Origin: Barthelona sp. PCE
Taxonomy: Eukaryota; Metamonada: BaSk clade
Direction of reading: 5' to 3'
DNA: 64,000 bases
Assembly (NCBI GenBank): GCA_040285745.1
Contig: JAUFOR010000008.1
Span: 2,046,001-2,110,000, forward strand
Part shown: positions 41,401-47,418 of the stretch, in pieces
Position numbering within the stretch: position 1 is the stretch's first letter
Layout: each line of letters opens with the position of its first letter
Position numbers and translations under genes: made by a program
The notes under the pieces: generated by a model
What the model was told of the DNA's origin: nothing
What the model saw: only the letters and a program-made list of their open reading frames with translations
Databases searched by the model: none

Positions 41401-44400
41401 AACTAGTGGGTTGCATCTTGGATACTTGTTAACTCTTCCAAAGATCCACACACTGTGGTGTATCCTTGAGAAAGATTTTGTGCCTGATGGTTTTTTGCCT
41501 GTTCCATATTTTCTTTATGACTTTTTAAAGAGCATTGTGAAGATGCTTAATTATGAGTTCATACTGTACAGAACGGGTTTCACAATAGATAGTAATGAGT
41601 TACCTGATGATGTCAATAAGCCAATAATATTTATGGTGACGGAAGATATTGTCAGGAGTACTATTTATGATATTTATTCATTTAATCGAGCATTAACCAT
41701 GCATACAAAGCGAAAGTTTACCTTCTTGCTATTGGCCCATCAAAGTGACCAAATAATTAATGAGTATTACGGATTCTTTAAGACTGATGAAAACGGAATC
41801 TTTTACACTTCAGTGTATGAGCTGACTTTTTCGCTCGTTTTAAACAACGATCAGCTCATGGAAGACGCATTTATGGAATCCAGCAGCGAGAGCGAAGACG
41901 AAAAAGAGGATATCGACAATGAATATATCAACAATGAATCCAAGCAGGAGACAGAAAACTGTGATGAGTTACATGTTCACGTCGACGATAATGTCATTGT
42001 ATGTTCTGATAAAGATAGTGAGAAAGATGAGACACCCCATGGCGTTGCTGTTCTTACCAAATTTTCTATGGCGCTTGGTGTTCACCCTGGTGACTTGGTC
42101 GTCAACGTTGTTCGTGTTCTATTTTCCATGCTATCATCCCGAATCATGGATTCTGACATCAGTAATCGTTTTCATACGATATGCGAGGGTTTCTTCTCTT
42201 TTGAAGGTTTTCCATCAATGACGAATCTTCTGAACAGTCGATCAGAATCTCAATCAAAAGAGATCACAAGTGTCATGGGTGCCAACAGAGAGCGAAAGAA
42301 GACTGAAATAGTTGAACCATTGCATCGTAGCCGTGTTATTGTGGATAAATTTGGAATATTCAGTGATTTTATCAACATCATTGGTAAAATTATCCATAGT
42401 AATTCCAAATCTGTATATTATCACAACGTTTCGAAGTACATCACCACAATGAATATTATATCCTTCTTACCTACAATGGTGAGTGTTGTTGAGAGTATTC
42501 GTAAAATCCAAGCACAGGAAGGATACCGTCTAGATATAATTACAAAGGTGTTAAATAGACAATATGATCTGCGTAGCATCCTGGAGACAAACATACAGAA
42601 TACGAAAGATAACATTAAGGAGTTGGAGGAGAAGCGGATCGAGATATTCAACGAATTTTCATCTTTTCACTTGGAAGTTGTTCGTCTTAAGAAGCTACTC
42701 AAGATAAATCTTGATCATGATGTCGAGTCGCTTTTGTTGAAGTTCGTTGACAGTCATTTGTATGCGATTGAGAAGAGCATTGAGGTGTTTTGTGAGAAAT
42801 ATGCAACGATCATCGATCGATTTGATTCCACATTCCCACTGTTACTGCACGAATGGAGCAACGACACACACAGCTTTGTTGAAATGTTCTATGTTGTGTT
42901 CAAGCGCATGCCTGCACCAGACGACGAGCAAATCTATGAATACCTCAAAGAGCGCGAACACTTGGAGAGTTACACACTGAATACCGTCCCTTACGATCAG
43001 CCCAAAGACCAAAACGAGCTGCCGCCAGTCGAAAATGAAGAGTTTCAGTTCACAGGTCCGGAGCCAGAAGCGGAATCAGAATCTGACAATGTTAACTATT
43101 ATGAGTTCGACGAACCCAATCTTTTCTTGCAAGAGCAGCATTATATTGCGTTCTACAAGCAGTTGATGCACTTTAACTTTGCAGAGTACCTCAAGGACGG
43201 TAAATTATTTATGAATCTGAGCAACTTCCTTGACATACCCGTGAACACTTTGCAGCAAATGCATAAGCTGTTTACTTCAAAGCAGGCTCAGTTTGAACAC
43301 CTGGTTGAGCACATTCCGTCTATATCACAACTTTACCGGTTCTTAGTCGATTTCATGGCGATTCTAGGCGACATGCTTCCTGTTCTCATTGATGAGTCTG
43401 ATACTGAACAGTTTGATGTTAACGAACTGAAGGAACAACTCAAGTTTTCCTCAACTAGTACCGATCTTCTCAAGCAAGACTATGACTTCACGACGATGAC
43501 GCTCACTGAGCAACGTCAGCAGCTGATTGATCTTGAAAATGATCACGGGCGGTACACAGAGGTCATCAGCGGGCTGCATTCTCTGATAAAAGTTTTGGAC
43601 GAAGTGGTCAACATTAACGATACAAAGCTGTTTATGAACGGATCGTATATCATATGCAGACTTCTATTCATGCCCCTGTTGCCGGGCTGGATGCATTCGC
43701 AGTTCGACGAGACAATGAACAGTGTGTTTGTTAACCGACTGCATCTGCCATTGGAGGCGTCCTACAATATTAAAGATGAGTTGCTCTCGTTGGAGCTCAC
43801 ATCCAAAGAATCTAAGTTCAAATATCCGTGGCTGCTCGATCTCCAATGCGACTTTGGTTCATTTGAACAATTATTGTCTGTCCTTGTCAACTTACGAATT
43901 CACCCTGTTATCACTTATGACAATGAGTTGTCCATCTCGTTGCTTGAGAAGCTGTGCAGTCGTACTATTCATAAGGGGCACCTTCGCGAATACCGGAATC
44001 TGGATCCTGAGGCTGTGTATATTGTATACATTGACTCACAAGAAGACATAGATCAACTACACTTTATGTTTGAGCAGGTGAACAAGGTGAGTATTAATAA
44101 GGAGCGATATCCCGTGTGTTGTCTTAACGGAATTCACGAATTTAAGCTATTCTTTGACTATTTACCGTTTTTGGTTATTGTTCCGGATGAGAACTGGTTG
44201 CATCGCATTAACTTTACGCTTACAAGCTGTATCTATTGGGATTCAGAGCCATCACGTGCTTTCATGAGTTATGAATTGACAAACAGCATATTCCACAACG
44301 AACATGATACTCTAAAAGCACAACTCCAACAGTATATCAAGGACTCATATAATCTCAAGACTTCCATAGACGATGAGCGCAATGGGCTGATCGATGAGAT

Positions 44401-47122
44401 CATTCAAAAGTCGGAGCTAGTCCATCGCACGTTCCGTCAGGAGAGGAAGAAGATTAGAGAGAGAAAGAAGCGCTTCATTGAGAAGAAACGCGAGAAGGAA
44501 CTCAAGGAAGAGAAGGAGCGTGAACTCTTCCAGGGAGTTCCACAGGTTCAAGAAGAGTATGTTGAGGTCGCTTTGAGCGATGTGTACGATAGTTACGATG
44601 AGGAACAGTTCTCTGATAACGTTGTCACTGAGGATGTTGAAGTTGATGAAATGGAAACTGTTGCCTTTGAAGAAGTTGTGCTGAGCGAATCAGATGATGA
44701 AGAAACGGTTGAATTCATGGAACTTGGTATTGATTTGGTTACGTTCACCACCCGTATGAAGAGGCTTGCCTCACTGAAGCAAAAAGTTATAGATACACAG
44801 AATGTGTTCACTGCAAAGTACACATATTTCCAACCGTACCTTGACTTCTGTAGTGAGATATTTGATTTTGAACGGGAGTTTTATGCAAGCACTGACCTTC
44901 TAAATCCATGGGAACTACGAATCACTCCCATTCGCACTCATTCAGGCCACTGGCTCAACCATTTGGGCAAGATCACGCCTGCAGCACCTGTTGGATCGGT
45001 ATCCAGAGTTAAGGCGCTCAAGAGATCGGTTCAGCTGTATTACTATTATATTTTCTGCACCATAGATCCGAAGTTGCGTCCAATCATTGCGCTTAACATG
45101 TGCGTTCGTCGTATGACCCGTGAGGATGAACAGAACGGGGAGTTGCTGAGAGCGTTCATCAGACTAAATCAAACTTACTCATTTTCCATCAGCATCAGTC
45201 AGCGTCTTTATGTTCTTTCGCAGAGCTACCCACGTTTTTCGAAACTTATAGTCAACGCTGATCCTCTTGTTGTTGTGCCTGAGCTCAACTCATGGATCAA
45301 CAACGGGGCATCACTGTCTTACAATGATATACCGAGTCACTTAACGACTTTCCCACTGGCTGATGATTTTAACGCCTTGGAGAAATTTATCATTATGTTG
45401 GTTGTACTCCCTAAGAACACACATGATTGGACGATATTGCAGTTCGTTTCTTCAGTTCTTGGCCATCGTGTTGGTGCAGCGTTACATGCATCTTCGCTTG
45501 AAACCATTTGGTCTATGTGTGACCTGCTGCTCGGCAAACACTTTGACTGTAGATGCGGAATGGTAGTGTATGGTGATCACATTCAGCCTGAAATGATTAC
45601 CGAAAATGCCATTTGTCAGGCTCAAATTCGTGCTGTTCCCATGTTTTACGATGAGAATTCGCGTGACAAAGCTATTAACACGTTCAGAAAGACAGGAAAA
45701 TGGTCAGTTTTTTATTGCTTGACGACTGACGAAATTCTCTCTGCTCTTCAATTACGACAAGACCCTGAAATAGTTGAGCTTGATATTGGTATTATCATTT
45801 TGGTCAAGGCTAAGCTTTATGTTGAAAGTTACAGTTCGCTCCTTAAAATGGAAGCAGTACGTTGTTGGGTTGACAACGCATCTACCATCCGTGCTTGTGT
45901 CCAGAACATTGCTGCATCTTACGCTTGCCCTGACCTTCACAAGTTCATGCCATCTATTCACGGTGCTGTCACAATGAACGCTATCGTGCACACGATGGGC
46001 GTATTGTGTATGGCTTACCCAGAGCACTTCAGTATCATGGACTGTAACCCAGCGGCTATTATTATGACACCATTAGTGGAGAACGTCGACATGTCTGAGA
46101 TCACAGATTTTGTTGACTACTTCATTTGTAGTGGTATTGATAATCCATCAATTCGAACGTTGGCAGTTCGTGTCTTCCAATCATTCTTTGTAGGAGGAAC
46201 TTATCTCCTCAATAACAAGCAGTATCCTCTGCCGCATCACTTTGATGTGCTTCCTAGTTGGACTGGTATGATGCGGAATCCCAATGTCAAGGGAACACAC
46301 GCGTTCTCAACACTATATGGCGACTCTTTCCCACTCTTCAAGGATTCAATATCAACTGTATTCTCTTCGTTAATCGAAAAGCTGCCAGTCGCTTTGAATC
46401 TTACTCCATTATACGTTGTACCATCAATGACACAGCTAGAACTCAACAATGTGCGTTTGATTCACGCCATTGAGATTGCTAGTCAGTTCATTCAGAATTT
46501 ACCTGCAATCAATTATTCAGAGGAAGAATGGATCAGACAACAAACTCAGGTTCTTAAATCAATCGTAGTATTTGCTGATTTTATGTTTAAGCAACTCTTC
46601 TCCAGTGTTAATAATCCCGTTGTGAAACGTGTCGCACTGTCGCTTATTTCACATCGAATTCCAGACGTTTTCATAGATGAATTTCCATTTTTGCAGAAGT
46701 ACTTTAAGTATCAAAAGCATATATCCCTGTTTTTTAATTTCCTCACAAAAGCTATTTCTCAGCTTAATTCAGGGAATGTTATTGATGTTTCCTTGTTACC
46801 CAAACCACAATATTTCTTCTCTCATCTGAAAGAAACATTTTTGAATCAGATAACTAGCGTTTCTTCTGATCAGGTTATTGTTTTAGGACCTGCTACAGTT
46901 GCTACTACAGTACCTTTAGTTTCAGGACTTGTCACTGACACTGGATTTTTCTTGCCTTCTTCTTCAGCATCATTAATGCGTTTTTCATCTTCCCACACAC
47001 CAATTATTCAGGATAATGAAATTGTTGCTTTTTCAACATATACTAATGAAAATGTTAAGTGCATTTTTGTTAAGAACAAGGATATTCGTGATATCTCCCT
47101 CGTGTTCAGCCAAAATCAGTAA
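29471..47122 (+). CDS. Giant dynein heavy chain-derived protein (5883 aa) with IQ motif and decayed AAA sites
   Basis: A single uninterrupted frame. The C-terminal ~3100 residues follow the dynein heavy chain plan. AAA1 Walker A is GAAGMGKS (2776-2783), but Walker B, normally CFDEFN, reads VFIQNL (2825-2830), losing both acids. AAA2 Walker A is GPPECGKT (3109-3116), 333 residues after AAA1 as in dynein. AAA3/AAA4 regions align but show no P-loop. Stalk-like coiled coils lie near 4346-4420 and 4645-4700. An AAA5 block (RLHLPLEASYNI, then KYPWLLDLQ) matches dynein GLP.D and WPLMIDPQ; NFTLTSCIYWDSEP matches the LNFTITP element. The tail before AAA1 (~2770 residues) is much longer than in ordinary dyneins and has an IQ motif (ATIIQRVWRGYVVRR, ~1786-1800). 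The layout is reminiscent of DNHD1-type inactive dyneins. It is probably an axonemal or flagellar scaffold (inference). Confidence 0.85.
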   Translation: MSGIENYLFKQLQNLSKYDKYIHVLLTKQLVRSFRSFLKSNGGRTFYMKLTRDKNAFYKEEEEKSDSENLETENLEVSAKLEESEHQEILSLSSAPITAENTPNMEVKKFSSQSKVTRKRRKMKRQESEGMLDDIEALTGMKNLSNKEDCIYDLEFSSDITTFVQYDQEQSTRDRNQFHMGYSTSINQKEESQQILEHKTLKTDKDYDMTIIYFWKKDFGVDYSDTFQDVLSIGVLNVRHEVFAREISNLLRIFECSTKEEVEENLNQIDNLQLNRIRTIPVGNDHYETIKESKRYDPKKEDKDYIHGVASSMHSFLSDRAISNQHMEDLPTIDPALLMSIRSNVGKFSTDKSRTFTEEGVTNTLDSAMRVGYSVLKELSPVQRTYENGDGNPPLVSEFNFWQGHYSRLIRIRQQLNHKSYQMILIHANSMRGTHGKDWKKFEQELNDRARVVHEYVGCFDPLLPLIYALEGKTYTQQSKETQQMKRFSIIVKDIEETVDKRQDHSPNRIFSMFSAFFDNLLMSLVSNPSGHLLSVDPRYVNYFLRALGHCIKKYIIHFLITNKAPNVGSVNNLINSLDLTKIENLFNFHYIYESLKDFNTKNIFTTIELINEFKNSYNDSHKRLISVNSQQSIKKLFTFNIHDCFKDITRFQMYCDRIIHYVNILSVYIPLTDAFVGAKWCDDLKAAINRVISSDTLPQLEADLTHTDTFITETDESSMQIRSCFEELDEQIITVQKFLGSNLGKLIDSHNRQKLTNLSMTEIEQWGDLEIDGETISNLTTTEGIISKCVNKLLFITSISAIRIVADIKLILDRQVQHIVDILLIEVNNVKNHLSSIIKTHHRHQSQQFSNFKLLCLIFHIVNSPVAYLEHCAEASIGSVSQLTSLLKRIGTITAHIDDLKDKLLQRFSILISSLEKSLNVPIFKLRSKSKVLFDLNHVNTLDCLFSTFVALMNELEEDEMFLFMSNLSVPDLSPSQIPHNPSLSSKEQEIEVGRVKFDRFIKRKDLYWSFRNRLVELVECYNETFSDCIRSGAIDVCKSILVLVEDAMHVGLKSISWGFSNLDAFLETNWDRLNLLKESIEDYKEMQYFRLSTYRNLVHTIILDKKNFSTCHTDNFKSIPTLEQFQEHQIAHIEELSEGFSCSVDSFDRKSAAMFSIPKRVSRLGGSILPQEEEFCIKGLSDSRNLISDVISRAVLYTWKRVFDIAAENNTPLFVVGLQLVGPVLQPTSTEAAVQSRLGSVFSKSLQVAQHLPESSVFYKACSGISNTDFSNFDLEASLFEFTLNNSIFDADFDSLFDSPKPEVIEESHPAQSPFSETLSQSLSPAQSTSEMLDLAENKKSKLDTVSVNSMSGSANIPLEPQVSHMKPSTPLKDTPKNFSSVNDVDGMIDIFAEVANFEEKPKEEQETFVLEINEKIISSTEEVEIDSASSLNSAFKNAKVVEEEEEEEAFTSDASVASSKMNVLTEIVRRDPAVFKLSMNLFKRVVQSYKPITEVIKVFEEDFGWIYKSDEEDVIREIALNKPSLQGFEEMFQKLENVRIEIQKLQDFVLPEGSFIGVDFSQLKQAMLAQLHQWFGLYSYVLRQDCFSTLERLIISNIGLMEHISTEIAKLADYDTVVKMINDIKMYGSEKELEIHSIQSGYQLLHRYHVGIPRSASEQVERIFADFKSNHVREFLTPLHFFFDYCHSKLVGEHQFEAKTEYTVLQSQRTMSDGYTGRNSYRSITSSMQDTDQDSNASLESKGSIFSARSGASMHSRRSGTSSHSAKHSRHGRVLESMRHKAATIIQRVWRGYVVRRDLRKANLVYAMSESSKNSLTSLESDVLALDSVSTMSSSLHSSFLSVTNTDISGRSMDSLAFAIVKQKSSIVFFNQMSRQASHSIVESGILNRVRELTQIEGFSSIFQHVYSDDVIEALLLKTLDFIWNKLMKNLTEAETKIKTSHAILKTKALEFEKSLRTRLMQFQTELSGMHPLELGITIEESDHRFGKHRNVCNRITDSIDYYRHAVRIFNLPTLPVKQLEALARILVMIENLHNLHSNLFQVISSILSSSISALRLSRVAKDVKKLSDGFLSIWHNPKNHDEDSRLNLIRGINPEFNKGAFQQSQLIKDIIHMLELGSSLLPVLKIIVQAGFTVVHWRHLIAELQWTFENEVNGEDGLSSDIVDRRKNDVALINRLTSSSSLEELTVGELHKFDLIYHADIIEKYSRLSVEERDIEIHLKDITERWPALFFGFISYETDSDMLGFMNNQGFQMDSKIDLASDIELTKGSRDVLDIEQLNRLIRDVHSDNIVVEDLLIKATRVYQEMYDTEDSNISIAPPLITRLKLWFDVLVHLKESFNDLLELQNLIIVLERLFRGLFDSESVDVISMNLMQVFHTMMVNWNNLIHVIHTKDDHVLDSFITLRQIDFDKSALLTEILPSLNRSLNEVRENLQPLLLDPSQSVNRAYFLPEVARFRFFADALVAESAADIFLGNSITLLFPMLKSVLTDHKNPNLIVGTVGRFGEMLQFDNSIDIFNKKFKKEDEDVFTNQYLLRRLRYIVNQIEIQVRLTVQILVRSCFTEYTNSIGNITQSYSNSASAANRALIDSLSEVCLNYTGQAMWVAALIDWTRFVKRCITHSKRRDDLSRRQTIYGALESSFCEKCSSSNNVLDKMRLRNAAITAHYLNVITTDLTQCSSKQDREVLFGKMLQYQYDEDCENIVWVCVGKNLKYKYQFDFISINQPVKRSAVYGMLHTDTTGNALLPIFSNNTVDAFKRAFAGIIFGGLTVVSGAAGMGKSTFVQQCCTLFGTVPVVVDATMTPTVKQLSNFCEGCALTLQWVFIQNLHVLPADVLSRLSVFVHSIRMRMGFMNSDRKTVFFGTTENPINSIDNQDIRAVMRPVRLPKNVLSGVVEAKLVLFGFPEASIFAKKLIELILTVQPKINCDITMSQISDIITAAHDIMVDINNQLDATNLGSRSARSEVTNTAKRSINVAVYAINHACEIFLHHMTKYSHFVRAELADPLLIEALKTLNQSMDTSSRQKALYTRVNDIVNTYFHYSSLNMSRSSHANEASILLTNEEFLHSEIEEVIEALHLAKPPAVMYDTIHSVLEILNDRNAVHICGPPECGKTTLVEIVVNVLNRVSPASIITIPSNIVSERELLKQLELASLFANQTIFFHIELNSSMILPLYKCLGSNIIANRNRYLLKSGIVWEVPSNAVFVFESCTDLQFNRSIEFNNVPQVVVPQLVTVNCLVDQFCKRMSYDESKHIASKNSFGNGIEAMIGSRLQSHLGTPSMSMHGSVKSYGFAHSEAPSLAPSISGLGTRKSPALSNGSRARSRISYAPTVLNANLIQDMQIFEEDYLASLERDDDISGGSHKNSDLGFSNRGSRTPAPVSFDIEEPEGSDIVDPEEESTPCLIRWLCTKFLLPIHALVFIVSDTELLRFKPKTSLSLPQLVRGVIGIMGGFINTAIEKGEHEFPFEGMVIRRLFAMAVVWTIGQVLPSSQIVRLNYIVLAIFKLPGLPRVKMDIAATASRNVLRKRRTTPRSSRNQKASTDSVSLRMKNLDIDLFTSFLDMSSGHFLSLKRYVVQNDIPPVIRENSVEQHIDVLNYRYPTTVAVRMHFVSSYSIRAYNAGYLPTPPTFAVLPEPNSKHELILNAIGEIGDADFNMDDASILKVDFSTTEAPELVGALLERSQPVAHETYRARVKNKFNTLLVKCLHYDESDRPDNVMRLTINPIVAGKKINDFGFQNVAFENISFVLEFKSSDVPMTAHRGMIPVCVSPPSYDDLTDVYIDRLKSHLSVKRGFAPSLDSIPRIIAKIIIDCTRVLAGCIGVDQRALEDDAKGDEINLDTATLKEVSYTEHKTLPIDPLQLSEVMSIIMLIAPKLQPNPIQYFQYIYSSLSVVTHHLPEEVNFKILERFQQTLKENNITFDPAVFNQLLLPFLIYTRNDKYNITYLTQKSCANYLSEWCGIYSKIRDQDARYLLSTSGLHLGYLLTLPKIHTLWCILEKDFVPDGFLPVPYFLYDFLKSIVKMLNYEFILYRTGFTIDSNELPDDVNKPIIFMVTEDIVRSTIYDIYSFNRALTMHTKRKFTFLLLAHQSDQIINEYYGFFKTDENGIFYTSVYELTFSLVLNNDQLMEDAFMESSSESEDEKEDIDNEYINNESKQETENCDELHVHVDDNVIVCSDKDSEKDETPHGVAVLTKFSMALGVHPGDLVVNVVRVLFSMLSSRIMDSDISNRFHTICEGFFSFEGFPSMTNLLNSRSESQSKEITSVMGANRERKKTEIVEPLHRSRVIVDKFGIFSDFINIIGKIIHSNSKSVYYHNVSKYITTMNIISFLPTMVSVVESIRKIQAQEGYRLDIITKVLNRQYDLRSILETNIQNTKDNIKELEEKRIEIFNEFSSFHLEVVRLKKLLKINLDHDVESLLLKFVDSHLYAIEKSIEVFCEKYATIIDRFDSTFPLLLHEWSNDTHSFVEMFYVVFKRMPAPDDEQIYEYLKEREHLESYTLNTVPYDQPKDQNELPPVENEEFQFTGPEPEAESESDNVNYYEFDEPNLFLQEQHYIAFYKQLMHFNFAEYLKDGKLFMNLSNFLDIPVNTLQQMHKLFTSKQAQFEHLVEHIPSISQLYRFLVDFMAILGDMLPVLIDESDTEQFDVNELKEQLKFSSTSTDLLKQDYDFTTMTLTEQRQQLIDLENDHGRYTEVISGLHSLIKVLDEVVNINDTKLFMNGSYIICRLLFMPLLPGWMHSQFDETMNSVFVNRLHLPLEASYNIKDELLSLELTSKESKFKYPWLLDLQCDFGSFEQLLSVLVNLRIHPVITYDNELSISLLEKLCSRTIHKGHLREYRNLDPEAVYIVYIDSQEDIDQLHFMFEQVNKVSINKERYPVCCLNGIHEFKLFFDYLPFLVIVPDENWLHRINFTLTSCIYWDSEPSRAFMSYELTNSIFHNEHDTLKAQLQQYIKDSYNLKTSIDDERNGLIDEIIQKSELVHRTFRQERKKIRERKKRFIEKKREKELKEEKERELFQGVPQVQEEYVEVALSDVYDSYDEEQFSDNVVTEDVEVDEMETVAFEEVVLSESDDEETVEFMELGIDLVTFTTRMKRLASLKQKVIDTQNVFTAKYTYFQPYLDFCSEIFDFEREFYASTDLLNPWELRITPIRTHSGHWLNHLGKITPAAPVGSVSRVKALKRSVQLYYYYIFCTIDPKLRPIIALNMCVRRMTREDEQNGELLRAFIRLNQTYSFSISISQRLYVLSQSYPRFSKLIVNADPLVVVPELNSWINNGASLSYNDIPSHLTTFPLADDFNALEKFIIMLVVLPKNTHDWTILQFVSSVLGHRVGAALHASSLETIWSMCDLLLGKHFDCRCGMVVYGDHIQPEMITENAICQAQIRAVPMFYDENSRDKAINTFRKTGKWSVFYCLTTDEILSALQLRQDPEIVELDIGIIILVKAKLYVESYSSLLKMEAVRCWVDNASTIRACVQNIAASYACPDLHKFMPSIHGAVTMNAIVHTMGVLCMAYPEHFSIMDCNPAAIIMTPLVENVDMSEITDFVDYFICSGIDNPSIRTLAVRVFQSFFVGGTYLLNNKQYPLPHHFDVLPSWTGMMRNPNVKGTHAFSTLYGDSFPLFKDSISTVFSSLIEKLPVALNLTPLYVVPSMTQLELNNVRLIHAIEIASQFIQNLPAINYSEEEWIRQQTQVLKSIVVFADFMFKQLFSSVNNPVVKRVALSLISHRIPDVFIDEFPFLQKYFKYQKHISLFFNFLTKAISQLNSGNVIDVSLLPKPQYFFSHLKETFLNQITSVSSDQVIVLGPATVATTVPLVSGLVTDTGFFLPSSSASLMRFSSSHTPIIQDNEIVAFSTYTNENVKCIFVKNKDIRDISLVFSQNQ
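33803..33823 (+). repeat. (GAA)7 microsatellite inside the giant gene
   Basis: Seven perfect GAA copies encode a run of seven glutamates (VVEEEEEEEAF) in the low-complexity linker of the dynein-like protein, residues ~1445-1451. It is in frame and likely to vary in length between strains. Confidence 0.9.
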
Positions 47123-47418
47123 ATTGTAAGAATTTTTGAAGTAGTTTGAAGCATGATTGGAATAAAGTGCCTGAAGTTCCATTATGAGATATTGTGGATA
47201 ACATGGATAACATGATGCATTGTATCACCAATAGTCCTTCTTCAGCTTCCAGGATAAGCATTTCTATTCAATAAAGTGTTTCTTGAAAATCATCCCTCTT
47301 CTTCACTGGAATATCCTTATTTTTATAGGTTTTCCTTGATATTTCTGCATTTTTTCATCATTCAGCAGCATTAAAATACTTTAAACACTTTATTTTGTAG
47401 TTTTTAAATAACACTTGT

